Below, piece after piece: positions 52,226 to 61,011 of a DNA stretch of 64,000 nucleotides (its first letter is position 1; each line of letters opens with the position of its first letter). The stretch covers positions 620,001-684,000 of the forward strand of contig NZ_CP134890.1 of the NCBI RefSeq assembly GCF_032098525.1, read 5' to 3'. Under the pieces are notes generated by a model. The model saw only the letters and a program-made list of their open reading frames with translations. It was not told the origin of the DNA and did no database searches. Source of the DNA: Flavobacterium sp. PMTSA4. Lineage in GTDB: Bacteria; Bacteroidota; Bacteroidia; Flavobacteriales; Flavobacteriaceae. The position numbers and the translations under genes are program-made.

Positions 52226-52669
52226 TTATGCTTGCTCAGCAACAATTTCATAAGGTAATTCAATTACTACTTCTCTGTGTAATCTAACTGAAGCAGTATA
52301 TTTACCAATTCTTTTAACAATTCCACTTGTAATGAATTTTCTATCTACTGAATGACCAGCAGCTTCTAATGCATTAGCAATATCGATGTTAGAAATAGAA
52401 CCAAATAATTTTTCTCCACCAGCTTTAGCAGTAAGTTTAATTTCTAAAGCTTTTAAAGCTTCTGCTAATTCTTTTGCATCTGCAACAATTTTAGCTTCTT
52501 TGTAAGCTCTTTGCTTTAAGTTTTCAGCTAATACTTTTTTTGCAGAAGGAGTTGCTAAAGTTGCAAATCCTTGTGGAATTAAATAATTACGACCGTAACC
52601 ATTTTTTACAGTTACTACGTCATCTTTAAATCCTAAATTCTGAACGTCTTGTTTTAATATAATTTCCAT
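52226..52669 (-). CDS. rplI: 50S ribosomal protein L9
   Basis: A 147-residue protein with the L9 N-terminal domain MEIILKQDVQNLGFKDDVVTVKNGYGRNYLIPQGFA, a connecting helix (about 45-75, ENLKQRAYKEAKIVADAKELAE) and the C-terminal RNA-binding domain with GGEKLFGSISNIDIANAL. L9 binds 23S rRNA and affects reading-frame fidelity. It is third in the rpsF-rpsR-rplI operon. An intercistronic hairpin (52670-52719) ends right at its start codon. Confidence 0.97.
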   Translation of the reverse strand: MEIILKQDVQNLGFKDDVVTVKNGYGRNYLIPQGFATLATPSAKKVLAENLKQRAYKEAKIVADAKELAEALKALEIKLTAKAGGEKLFGSISNIDIANALEAAGHSVDRKFITSGIVKRIGKYTASVRLHREVVIELPYEIVAEQA

Positions 52670-52719
52670 GTTGTTGTCCTTTTTTATAAGAAGTTAGCCC
52701 GCCATTGCGAGGCAACAAC
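52670..52719 (-). promoter_or_regulatory. Intercistronic hairpin abutting the rplI start codon
   Basis: On the minus strand GTTGTTGCC (52719-52711) can pair with GGACAACAAC (52679-52670), with one bulged A, giving about ten pairs; the 3' arm ends directly before the rplI ATG. The loop contains GC-rich TCGCAATGGCGGGCTAAC, unusual for this genome's intergenic DNA. Confidence 0.55.
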
Positions 52720-52734
52720 TTTATTTTTTTAATA

Positions 52735-53031
52735 TTATTTTAATAAATCTGCTACGTATGGCATTAAAGCTAAGTGACGTGCTCTTTTTACAGCAACTGA
52801 TACTTTTCTTTGGTATTTTAATGAAGTACCTGTTAAACGACGTGGTAAAATTTTACCTTGCTCATTAACAAACTTTAATAAAAAGTCAGCATCTTTATAG
52901 TCTATGTATTTGATTCCAGATTTTTTGAAACGACAATATTTTTTAGTTTTTGAAGTTTCAATGTTTAAAGGCGTTAAATATCTAATATCTCCGTCTTTTT
53001 TTCCTTTTGCATTTTGCTCAATAGTTGACAT
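52735..53031 (-). CDS. rpsR: 30S ribosomal protein S18
   Basis: A 98-residue protein, with an N-terminal lysine-rich extension (about 25 residues) before the S18 core. The core shows YCRFKKSGIKYIDYKDADFLLKFVNEQGKILPRRLTGTSLKYQ and KRARHLALMPY, which is diagnostic. S18 pairs with S6 in the 30S platform; rpsF is directly upstream, five bases away. Longer-than-usual S18 is normal in Bacteroidota. Confidence 0.97.
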   Translation of the reverse strand: MSTIEQNAKGKKDGDIRYLTPLNIETSKTKKYCRFKKSGIKYIDYKDADFLLKFVNEQGKILPRRLTGTSLKYQRKVSVAVKRARHLALMPYVADLLK

Positions 53032-53036
53032 AGTAA

Positions 53037-53375
53037 TTACGCTTTAGTTTTTAATTTTTCTCTTCTTCTTTCAGCCCAAGCTACAGCGTGTTTATCTAAA
53101 CTTACAGTCAAGAAACGCATAACTCTTTCGTCACGTCTAAATTCAGTTTCGAAAGAAGCTAAATGCTCACCAGCAATTTGGAATTCGAATAAATGGTAAA
53201 AACCACTTTTCTTGTGTTGGATTTCGTAAGCTAATTTTTTTAAGCCCCAATCCTCTTTTGATATCATCTTTGCTCCTTTTGACGTAAGTAAATCTTCAAA
53301 TTTGCTTACTGTTTCCTTTACCTGAACTTCAGATAAAACGGGATTTAAGATGAAAACAGTTTCGTAATGATTCAT
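53037..53375 (-). CDS. rpsF: 30S ribosomal protein S6
   Basis: A 112-residue protein with the S6 ferredoxin-like fold: MNHYETVFILNPVLSEVQVKETV, EDWGLKKLAYEIQHKKSGFYHLFEF near 42 and FETEFRRDERVMRFLTVSLDKHA near 75. It starts the rpsF-rpsR-rplI operon. Upstream on the minus strand a near -7 box (TAATTTCG) precedes a short leader; the S6:S18 leader motif known in other phyla is not visible. Confidence 0.96.
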   Translation of the reverse strand: MNHYETVFILNPVLSEVQVKETVSKFEDLLTSKGAKMISKEDWGLKKLAYEIQHKKSGFYHLFEFQIAGEHLASFETEFRRDERVMRFLTVSLDKHAVAWAERRREKLKTKA

Positions 53376-53562
53376 AATAAATTGTTTAAAATTTTAATTG
53401 GGCGCGAAATTACAAATATTTTTTTATTAACGTATCACAATTAGTCATAAATCGTCAAAAAGTAAAAAATATCGTTTAAAAGCAAAAAAAATCGATGAAA
53501 TGTTAGGTGGTTTAAAAAAAACTATATATTTTTACATCACCAAATCTAAAATAGTTAAAAAT

Positions 53563-54258
53563 ATGAAACTAAATTGTGTTGTCGTCGATGATAGTTCTAT
53601 CCAAAGGATGATCATTGCAAAGTTAGTAAATAATCACCCAAATCTACATTTAGTAGGTGATTTTTCTAATGCAATTGAAGCAAAAAATTGCATGTCTGTT
53701 CACACCGTTGACTTAATCTTCCTAGACATTGAAATGCCAGTCATAAGTGGATTTGATTTTTTAGATGGATTAAAAGTAAAACCCCAAATTATTTTTATAA
53801 CATCTAAAGCTGAATATGCTATGAAAGCATTTGATTATGACGCTACGGATTACCTACAAAAACCAATAGCGCTTGATCGTTTTAATGCTTCTGTTAGAAG
53901 AGCAATGGAATTCCATATGCTTAAAAAAGAAAATCATGAAGAAGAAGGAGAACATATTTTCATTAAGAGTAACCTTAAAAAATTAAAAGTTTATACTAAT
54001 AAAATTAAATGGATTGAAGCTTACGGTGATTATGTAAAAGTTGTTACTGAAGAAGACAGTAATCTTGTTCTTTCTACAATGAAAGCTTTTGAAAAAGATT
54101 TACCAAGCGATAAATTTATTAGAGTTCACAAATCATACATTATTAATATTGAAAAAGTAGAACGTTTCAATAGTAAATTTGCAGAAATTGGTGTAACAAA
54201 AATACCTTTAAGTAGAAATAAAAAAGAAGATTTAATCAAAGCATTAGCAATAGCCTAG
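53563..54258 (+). CDS. LytTR-family response regulator
   Basis: ATG 53563 gives 231 residues starting MKLNCVVVDDSSIQRMIIAK; the frame reaches back to 53500 but that part is upstream sequence. The receiver domain (1-120) has Asp8-10 region VVVDD, phosphoacceptor Asp55 in FLDIEMPVISG and Lys near 105 in DYLQKPIAL. A LytTR DNA-binding domain (about 130-230) has IFIKSNLKKLKVYTNKIKWIEAYGDYVKV and FIRVHKSYIIN. No sensor kinase is adjacent. Its TAG stop shares the CTAG palindrome with the stop of priA on the other strand (54255-54258). Confidence 0.93.
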   Translation: MKLNCVVVDDSSIQRMIIAKLVNNHPNLHLVGDFSNAIEAKNCMSVHTVDLIFLDIEMPVISGFDFLDGLKVKPQIIFITSKAEYAMKAFDYDATDYLQKPIALDRFNASVRRAMEFHMLKKENHEEEGEHIFIKSNLKKLKVYTNKIKWIEAYGDYVKVVTEEDSNLVLSTMKAFEKDLPSDKFIRVHKSYIINIEKVERFNSKFAEIGVTKIPLSRNKKEDLIKALAIA

Positions 54259-56702
54259 TAATTATCGACATTAACAACTACTTTTATTGCTCTGTATTGA
54301 GAAACCATATCAAAACTATTCAGTATTTTCTGGATAGTTTTTTTTGTGCCTTGCAATGAATTATCATTAGGAATTTTGATAATTATTGTTCTGATATATT
54401 CATTTCTAATTCTTGAAACTGCTGGTTCTTCTGGACCAAGAACAGGAATATTTAAATTTTGTTTCAATACTTGATACAGCCAAAATGAACCATCTTTTAC
54501 TTTTTCAAAATCTCTATGCTTTAAAGTTAATTTAATCATCCTACAATATGGCGGATAATTATAAATCTTTCGTTCATAAAGTTGTTCCTTAAACATTCCA
54601 TCATAATCATTATTGGTAACTTGCTGTATAATATTATGCAATGGATTATATGTTTGAATAATAACTTTTCCTCTTTTTTCTGCTCTACCCGATCGTCCTG
54701 CTACTTGCGTTATCATTTGAAAACTTCTTTCAAAAGCTCTAAAATCAGGAAAATAAAGCATGTTATCAGCGTTTAAAATCCCAACAAGTGAAACATTGTC
54801 AAAATCTAATCCTTTTGCAAGCATTTGTGTTCCAACCAAAATATCTATTTCTCTGTTTTTAAATCCATCAATAATTTTTTCAAAACTAAACTTTCCTCGA
54901 GTTGTGTCTTGGTCCATCCTTTTGATGTTTTTTTCAGGAAATAAAGATTTTAATTCAAGTTCAATTTGTTCGGTTCCAAAACCTTTTGTTTCTAAATCTA
55001 AACTTGAACATTGATGACAGTTTGATGGTTTTGCAATTGAATAACCGCAATAATGACATCGTAATTGATTTTTAATTTTATGGTATGTCAAACTAACATC
55101 ACATTGTGGACATTGCGGAATATGACCGCATGTCAAGCATTCTAAAACAGGTGAAAATCCTCTTCGATTTTGAAATAAAATTACTTGTTCGCCATTTGAA
55201 AGTGCCTCAGTAATCTTTTCTATTAAACTGAAACTAAAATGACCATTCATTTTTTTTCTAAAATAATTGTCTTTCAAGTCAATTAATTCAATTTCAGGAA
55301 GCGGAACATTACTGTATCGTTCTTTTAAATTCACCAAACCATATTTCCCTGACAAACAATTATGATAAGTTTCTATACTAGGAGTTGCTGAACCCAAAAG
55401 AATTTTTGCATCGAAAGAATTTGCTAAAACAATAGCCGAATCTCTAGCATGATATCTTGGTGCTGGATCTTGTTGCTTAAATGTTTGTTCATGTTCTTCA
55501 TCAACAATAATAAAACCCAAATTGGAAAAAGGCAAAAACAAAGCAGACCTTGCGCCAATAACTATTTGAGCAGTTTCAGAGCTTTTTAAAACATTTTGCC
55601 ACACTTCTACTCTTTCATTATTAGAGTATTTGGAATGAAAAACAGCAACTTTATTACCAAAATACTCAGTCAATCTTGTGACTAACTGAGTTGTTAATGC
55701 AATTTCTGGCAGTAAATAAAGGATTTGTTTTCCATCATCGATAAATTTTTCAATTAACTTGATATAAATTTCGGTTTTACCGCTTGCAGTAACTCCATGC
55801 AAAAGACAAACTTCCTTTTCTTTAAATTGATTTTCAATTTGATTAAAAGCGGTTTCTTGAAACTTACTTAAAACTAGTTTTTTATCAAGCTGATTTTCTT
55901 CAAAATTCACTCTATCCATTTGAATTGCATATTCTTCAAAAACATTGTTTTCAATTAATACCTTCAATACAGACTGTGAAATATTTGAATATTCTAATAA
56001 TTGCTTAACTGAAATAGGTTTGCTTTCTTGAGCTTTTAATTGAAAAAAAGCAAGAATTATTTTTTTTCTTTTTTCAGATTTTTGTGAATCTAATAATGAA
56101 ATTAATTCTTCTTCTTTTTCAAAAAAAGGATGCAATCTTATATATTTTACAAGTTTTGGTTTATAAACTTCTTGAATTTCTTCATGCAATGAAACAACCT
56201 CTTTACTTATTAATTGTTGAATAATTGGTAAAACCGTTTTTTTGTTAAGAATGCCAATAACATCTTGAATTTTAAGTGAAGATTGATGTTGTAACGCTTC
56301 AAAAATTAAAAACTCATCATCGGTTAATTCTTTTTCATCAACTTCTATATCCTTTTTTTGGGTAATTATAGTTTCACTTTCTAATAACAAAGCTGATGGC
56401 ATTGCGCCACGATAAACATCACCAATAGAACACATATAATACGAAGCAATCCAAAACCAATGTTTTATTTGAATTTCGTTTACAATAGGTTTTTCATCAA
56501 TAATTTCATGAATTTCTTTTGGCTCATAAAGTATTGGTGAATTTTGATGCAAATCAATTACTAAAGCAGTGTAAACTTTATTTTTTCCAAATGGAACTGC
56601 TACTCGCATTCCTTTTTTCAAGAAAAAATATTCTTTTTCCGAAACCTTATAAGTAAAAGTTTTAGATAATGAAAGAGGAATAATTACTTCAATAAAATAC
56701 AT
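54255..56702 (-). CDS. priA: Primosomal protein N' (PriA helicase)
   Basis: An 815-residue helicase of superfamily 2. The N-terminal DNA-binding part begins MYFIEVIIPLSLSKTFTYKV. The helicase has Walker A HGVTASGKTEIY near residue 305, DEEH in IIVDEEHEQTFKQQDPAPRYHARD near 400, and a zinc-binding insert with two CxxC pairs and more cysteines (CLTCGHIPQCPQC ... CHYCGY ... CHQC) near 525-570. PriA restarts stalled replication forks. It is the last gene of the nadC-yihY-DUF2147-priA run and ends in the CTAG shared with the LytTR gene. Confidence 0.95.
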   Translation of the reverse strand: MYFIEVIIPLSLSKTFTYKVSEKEYFFLKKGMRVAVPFGKNKVYTALVIDLHQNSPILYEPKEIHEIIDEKPIVNEIQIKHWFWIASYYMCSIGDVYRGAMPSALLLESETIITQKKDIEVDEKELTDDEFLIFEALQHQSSLKIQDVIGILNKKTVLPIIQQLISKEVVSLHEEIQEVYKPKLVKYIRLHPFFEKEEELISLLDSQKSEKRKKIILAFFQLKAQESKPISVKQLLEYSNISQSVLKVLIENNVFEEYAIQMDRVNFEENQLDKKLVLSKFQETAFNQIENQFKEKEVCLLHGVTASGKTEIYIKLIEKFIDDGKQILYLLPEIALTTQLVTRLTEYFGNKVAVFHSKYSNNERVEVWQNVLKSSETAQIVIGARSALFLPFSNLGFIIVDEEHEQTFKQQDPAPRYHARDSAIVLANSFDAKILLGSATPSIETYHNCLSGKYGLVNLKERYSNVPLPEIELIDLKDNYFRKKMNGHFSFSLIEKITEALSNGEQVILFQNRRGFSPVLECLTCGHIPQCPQCDVSLTYHKIKNQLRCHYCGYSIAKPSNCHQCSSLDLETKGFGTEQIELELKSLFPEKNIKRMDQDTTRGKFSFEKIIDGFKNREIDILVGTQMLAKGLDFDNVSLVGILNADNMLYFPDFRAFERSFQMITQVAGRSGRAEKRGKVIIQTYNPLHNIIQQVTNNDYDGMFKEQLYERKIYNYPPYCRMIKLTLKHRDFEKVKDGSFWLYQVLKQNLNIPVLGPEEPAVSRIRNEYIRTIIIKIPNDNSLQGTKKTIQKILNSFDMVSQYRAIKVVVNVDNY

Positions 56703-56718
56703 TTACTTAATTTTATTC

Positions 56719-57138
56719 TTATTCAGAATGTTTTATCCAGTTTTGAGTTCTTCCAAAGATTGGAAGAATACTATAAGCGTTAATTTCTAGTGAAGAATTT
56801 GTAATAATATTGATGGTACAATTATAGCTTTTATCACTAAAAGGATCGATTAATTTTCCTTTATATTGTTTGTCATCTTTTACCATTTTCACAATAACAT
56901 CTTTTCCTATGAGTGAATTATTTTTAATTTTCATAGAACATTTTTCGCAATCAGCATGTGAACTTAAAACATTCAATATTTTTATTAATTTACCATAATA
57001 TTGATTGTTTTTCTTGTAAATTTCAATAATAGATAGTTCTGTTTGCGTTTTAGTATCAATCGTTTTCCATTTTCCTTCAATAGATTGAGCGAAAATTGTA
57101 GTAGTGAAAAATATAAAAAACAAAATAAGTTTCATCAT
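56719..57138 (-). CDS. DUF2147-domain secreted protein
   Basis: A 139-residue protein with signal peptide MMKLILFFIFFTTTIFAQ and then a single DUF2147 domain: GKWKTIDTKTQTELSIIEIYKKNNQYYGKL near residue 22, a CEKCSMKIK pair of cysteines near 65, and YSILPIFGRTQNWI at the end. It starts at ATG 57138 or 57135; the upstream gene's TGA overlaps here (ATGATGA). The family is of unknown function, thought to be periplasmic. It sits between yihY and priA in the same transcript. Confidence 0.85.
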   Translation of the reverse strand: MMKLILFFIFFTTTIFAQSIEGKWKTIDTKTQTELSIIEIYKKNNQYYGKLIKILNVLSSHADCEKCSMKIKNNSLIGKDVIVKMVKDDKQYKGKLIDPFSDKSYNCTINIITNSSLEINAYSILPIFGRTQNWIKHSE

Positions 57139-58076
57139 AATTCGAGTTCGAGTTGTTTTTCTCTTTTTATTTTATTGATGGCTGCATTTAAATCAAATCC
57201 TAGCAAAAGAATCATGCAGTTTATCCAAACATAAAACATAACCACAAGCAACGTTCCGATTGAACCATAAAGTTCATTATATTTTGAAAATTTCACAACC
57301 CAAATTCCAAAAAAATAGGAAGAAATTATAATCAAAACCGTTGTAAACACTGAACCAATAGAAATAAATGCTCTATTTTTTTCTCTCTTAATTCCAAATT
57401 TAAAAAGCAATGAAGTTGTTATTAAAATCATTAAAATAACAAAAATATATCTTCCCATTTCTATCAATGGTATATCATCAGAAAGCACGTCTTGCAACTT
57501 AGTTTTTTGAATAATTACCTCAAAAATTACGATTGCAGCAACAGTTATAATCAAAACTAAAGACAACAAGATTGACAATGCCAAAGCCACAAAATATTGT
57601 CTAAAAAACTTCCTTTTTGAACTTATTTGAATATGATTTGAACTTTCAAAACCACCAAGAACTGCATTTACACCATTAGACATTAAAAAAATAGCCATAA
57701 AAAAACCAGTAGAAATTAAACCAGTATTACTATTGGTCAAAATGTCATTGATTATCGTAAAAATAGCATCATAGGTTGTTGGTGGAACACTTTGTTGTAC
57801 AAATCCTAAAAAGTCATCTTGAAATCCTTCTATTGGAATATAAGGAATTAAGTTCAGAATAAATAATGCAAAAGGAAATAAAGCCATAAAAAAGCTCCAT
57901 GCAATAGCTGCAGCTCTATAAGAAATAGCACCTTCAATTATTCCTGTAATGTAAATTTTCATTAAATCATAGAAAGACAAACCTTGAAGCCAAGGAAGTT
58001 TTATTTTTTTTGAGATAAATAAAACTTGGCGAATTAATGGCAATCTTTTAATTCTTTGATTTAATGTCATGCTCAT
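57135..58076 (-). CDS. YihY/BrkB-family inner membrane protein
   Basis: A 313-residue protein of the YihY/virulence factor BrkB family, with six or seven membrane segments. Landmarks are GAISYRAAAIAWSFFMALFPFALFILNLIPYIPI near residue 50-85, IFLMSNGVNAVLGGFESS near 130 and VMFYVWINCMILLLGFDLNAAIN near 275, matching the family's pattern. The earlier annotation 'ribonuclease BN' for this family is mistaken. Its role is unknown. It follows nadC by one base. Confidence 0.9.
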   Translation of the reverse strand: MSMTLNQRIKRLPLIRQVLFISKKIKLPWLQGLSFYDLMKIYITGIIEGAISYRAAAIAWSFFMALFPFALFILNLIPYIPIEGFQDDFLGFVQQSVPPTTYDAIFTIINDILTNSNTGLISTGFFMAIFLMSNGVNAVLGGFESSNHIQISSKRKFFRQYFVALALSILLSLVLIITVAAIVIFEVIIQKTKLQDVLSDDIPLIEMGRYIFVILMILITTSLLFKFGIKREKNRAFISIGSVFTTVLIIISSYFFGIWVVKFSKYNELYGSIGTLLVVMFYVWINCMILLLGFDLNAAINKIKREKQLELEL

Positions 58077-58077
58077 T

Positions 58078-58935
58078 TTACAATGCTTTTAAACTTAAAT
58101 CCATATTGTAAACCGAATGCGTCAATGCACCAGATGAAATATAATCAACACCACATTCAGCATATTGTCGAATGGTTTTTTCATTAATATTTCCTGAAGA
58201 TTCTGTTTGACATTTATCGCCAATCAAAGCAACGGCAGTTTTTGTATCTTCAAAATTAAAATTATCAATTAATATTCTAAAAATGCCTTCATTTTGAAGT
58301 ATTTCTTTTATCTCATCTAAACTTCTTGCTTCAACAATAATTTTTAAATCTAGATTGTTTTCCGTTAGAAAAGCTTTTGTTTTTTCTATTGCTTTCGAAA
58401 TTCCGCCTGCAAAATCATTATGATTATCTTTCAACATAATCATGTCATACAACGCAAAACGATGGTTTTCGCCACCACCAATTTTTACTGCCCATTTTTC
58501 ACAAGCTCTGAATCCAGGAGTTGTTTTTCTAGTGTCTAAAATTTTTGTTTTTGTTCCTTCAAGTAATTGAGCAAAATTATTTGTTTTTGTAGCAATTGCA
58601 GACATTCTTTGCATTGAATTCAAAACCAAACGTTCTGCTTTCAAAATAGATTGAGAACTGCCTGAAACATGAAAAACTACATCGCCATATTTCACTTTAC
58701 TTCCATCATTGATAAAAGTCTCAACCACAAGATTTTCATCAACTGATTTAAAAATCATTTTAGCAAATTCAACTCCTGCAATAATTCCTTCATCTTTCAC
58801 TAAAAGTTTAGCTTTCCCTTTTGCCTCAAATGGAATACAAGCCAATGAACTATAATCGCCAGGACCAATATCTTCTCGGATTCCATTTGAAATTATTAAC
58901 TCTAATTCTTTTTGAAATTGTGCTTCTGAAATCAT
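58078..58935 (-). CDS. nadC: Nicotinate-nucleotide diphosphorylase (carboxylating)
   Basis: A 285-residue phosphoribosyltransferase. It has the family elements REDIGPGDYSSLACIP near residue 20, LNSMQRMSAIATKTN near 105, DTRKTTPGFRACEKWAVKIGGGENHRFAL near 133-161 (substrate and metal site), and MLKDNHN near 167. It converts quinolinate and PRPP to nicotinate mononucleotide in NAD synthesis. The -7 region TACTTTAG on the minus strand at about 58954-58961 differs by one base from the consensus. nadA and nadB are not in the window. Confidence 0.96.
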   Translation of the reverse strand: MISEAQFQKELELIISNGIREDIGPGDYSSLACIPFEAKGKAKLLVKDEGIIAGVEFAKMIFKSVDENLVVETFINDGSKVKYGDVVFHVSGSSQSILKAERLVLNSMQRMSAIATKTNNFAQLLEGTKTKILDTRKTTPGFRACEKWAVKIGGGENHRFALYDMIMLKDNHNDFAGGISKAIEKTKAFLTENNLDLKIIVEARSLDEIKEILQNEGIFRILIDNFNFEDTKTAVALIGDKCQTESSGNINEKTIRQYAECGVDYISSGALTHSVYNMDLSLKAL

Positions 58936-59006
58936 TTTTAATAAATTGTTTGGCTAAAGTAGTACTTAATTTATCAAAGTAAAAATGAAAATTGAATTTG
59001 AATTTC

Positions 59007-59014
59007 TATTTTTG
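59007..59014 (+). promoter_or_regulatory. -7 box of pyrD
   Basis: TATTTTTG followed by CA, perfect TAnnTTTG, 20 bases before the ATG at 59035, in the divergent region opposite nadC. Confidence 0.55.
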
Positions 59015-59034
59015 CACAACAACAACACAACAAA

Positions 59035-60057
59035 ATGTACAAATTACTAATTCGTCCTTTCCTTTTTCTAATAGATCCTGAAAAAGTTCATTACTTCACA
59101 TTTTCGCTAATTCGTTTCCTAAACAAAATTCCTGGTTTTTCTAATCTTTTTAAATCAATTTATGAAATAAAAGACAAAAGATTAGAAACAAAAGTTTTTG
59201 GATTAACATTTCCAAATCCTGTTGGATTAGCTGCTGGCTTTGATAAAAACGCAGTTCTGTATAAAGAATTGGCAAACTTTGGGTTTGGATTCATCGAAAT
59301 TGGAACCGTAACGCCAAAACCTCAAGATGGAAATCCTAAAAAACGATTGTTTCGATTAAAAGAAGATGCTGCCATCATCAATAGAATGGGATTTAATAAT
59401 GCCGGAGTTGATGAAGTTGTATTAAAACTAAAGCAAAACAAAAATGTTCTTATTGGTGGAAATATTGGTAAAAATAAAATCACTCCAAATGAAAATGCCG
59501 TTGACGATTACATCATTTGTTTTGAAAAATTATTTGACTATGTAGATTATTTTGTGGTTAATGTAAGCTCACCAAATACGCCAAATCTTCGTGAACTTCA
59601 GGAAAAAGAACCTTTAACCAAGTTATTACAAGTTTTACAAAACTTAAATAATGAAAAATCAAAGCCAAAACCAATTTTACTAAAGATTGCTCCTGATTTA
59701 ACGAATGAACAGCTTCTTGATATAATTGATATTGTAAAAGAAACTAAAATTGCAGGTGTAATTGCTACTAATACAACTATTTCAAGAGAAGGTTTGAAAT
59801 CTGAAAATAAAGTTGAAACTGGTGGTTTATCAGGAAAACCGTTAACCAATCGTTCGACCGAAGTAATTCGTTTTCTTGCTAAAAAAAGCAACAAAAGTTT
59901 CCCTATTATTGGTGTTGGTGGAATTCATTCAGCTCAGGATGCTTTAGAAAAAATTGAAGCTGGAGCAAGTTTAGTTCAATTATACACTGGTTTTATTTAT
60001 GAAGGACCAAAATTGGTTAAGGAAATCAATAAAGCACTGCTTGAAAAAACTTTGTAA
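59035..60057 (+). CDS. pyrD: Quinone-dependent dihydroorotate dehydrogenase (class 2)
   Basis: A 340-residue flavoenzyme. The N-terminal membrane-binding helices (MYKLLIRPFLFLIDPEKVHYFTFSLIRF) mark the class 2, quinone-linked type. FMN and substrate sites are seen in GLAAGFDKNAVLYKELANFGFGFIEIGTVTPKPQDGNPKKRLFRLKED near 65-110, VNVSSPNTPNLRELQ near 185, and IGVGGIHSAQDALEKIEAGASLVQLYTG near 290. It oxidises dihydroorotate to orotate in UMP synthesis, passing electrons to menaquinone. The HMG-CoA lyase-like gene follows 23 bases later. Confidence 0.96.
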   Translation: MYKLLIRPFLFLIDPEKVHYFTFSLIRFLNKIPGFSNLFKSIYEIKDKRLETKVFGLTFPNPVGLAAGFDKNAVLYKELANFGFGFIEIGTVTPKPQDGNPKKRLFRLKEDAAIINRMGFNNAGVDEVVLKLKQNKNVLIGGNIGKNKITPNENAVDDYIICFEKLFDYVDYFVVNVSSPNTPNLRELQEKEPLTKLLQVLQNLNNEKSKPKPILLKIAPDLTNEQLLDIIDIVKETKIAGVIATNTTISREGLKSENKVETGGLSGKPLTNRSTEVIRFLAKKSNKSFPIIGVGGIHSAQDALEKIEAGASLVQLYTGFIYEGPKLVKEINKALLEKTL

Positions 60058-60080
60058 CTTAGCCACTTTACAAATCTAAA

Positions 60081-60947
60081 TTGAATACAAAAGTCAAAAT
60101 CATAGAATGTCCGCGAGATGCCATGCAAGGCATCAAAGAATTTATTCCAACCGAAAAAAAAGTGGAATATATTCAATCATTGCTTCGTGTTGGCTTTGAT
60201 ACTATTGATTTTGGAAGTTTTGTTTCTCCAAAAGCCATTCCTCAAATGGCTGATACTGCCGAAGTTTTAGCACAACTTGATTTATCACAAACCGAAAGCA
60301 AATTATTAGCTATCATTGCCAATACAAAAGGTGCTGAATTGGCTTCTCAACACAAAGAAATTCAATATTTAGGCTTTCCTTTTTCTATTTCAGAGAATTT
60401 CCAAATGCGAAATACTCATAAAACAATAGCCGAAAGTTTAGTTACACTTCAAGAGATTTTAGATATTGCCGATAGAACCAATAAAGAAGTTGTGGCGTAT
60501 CTTTCTATGGGTTTTGGAAATCCATATGGAGATATTTGGAATGTAGACATTGTAGCACAATGGACAGAAACCTTAGCCAAAATGGGAATAAAAATCCTTT
60601 CGCTTTCTGATACTATTGGAAGTTCTACACCTGAAATAATTGATTATTTATTCTCAAACTTAATTCCTAAATATCCTGATATTGAGTTTGGTGCTCATCT
60701 TCATACAACTCCAGATAAATGGCATGAGAAAGTAGATGCTGCCTACAAAGCAGGTTGTAAACGATTTGATGGTGCTATTCAAGGCTTCGGAGGTTGTCCT
60801 ATGGCGAAAGATGATTTAACAGGAAACATGCCTACCGAAAAATTACTAAGTTATTTCACTACTCAAAAAGCAGATACCAATTGTAGTCCGATGAGTTTTG
60901 AAAGTTCCTATAACGAAGCGTTGAAGATTTTTACTAAATATCATTAG
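60081..60947 (+). CDS. Hydroxymethylglutaryl-CoA lyase-like protein
   Basis: A 288-residue TIM-barrel protein starting at TTG 60081 (NTKVKIIECPRDAMQGIKEF). It belongs to the HMGL-like family: the N-terminal ECPRDAMQG, IQSLLRVGFDTIDFGSFVSPKAIPQMADT near residue 30-58, GAHLHTTPDKW near 210 (metal-binding His pair) and GAIQGFGGCPMAKDDLTGNMPTE near 235, whose Cys is the lyase signature. It probably cleaves 3-hydroxy-3-methylglutaryl-CoA to acetoacetate and acetyl-CoA in leucine breakdown. The MCC-beta-like gene at 3039 would act upstream in the same route. Confidence 0.87.
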   Translation: MNTKVKIIECPRDAMQGIKEFIPTEKKVEYIQSLLRVGFDTIDFGSFVSPKAIPQMADTAEVLAQLDLSQTESKLLAIIANTKGAELASQHKEIQYLGFPFSISENFQMRNTHKTIAESLVTLQEILDIADRTNKEVVAYLSMGFGNPYGDIWNVDIVAQWTETLAKMGIKILSLSDTIGSSTPEIIDYLFSNLIPKYPDIEFGAHLHTTPDKWHEKVDAAYKAGCKRFDGAIQGFGGCPMAKDDLTGNMPTEKLLSYFTTQKADTNCSPMSFESSYNEALKIFTKYH

Positions 60948-60973
60948 AAAATTATTTTTCAAATTAAAAAGCG

Positions 60974-60981
60974 TATATTTG
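60974..60981 (+). promoter_or_regulatory. -7 box of guaB
   Basis: TATATTTG followed by C, perfect TAnnTTTG, 30 bases before the ATG at 61012. No evident -33 element. Confidence 0.55.
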
Positions 60982-61011
60982 CATGCAATTTAACAACAAC
61001 TACAAATTGCA

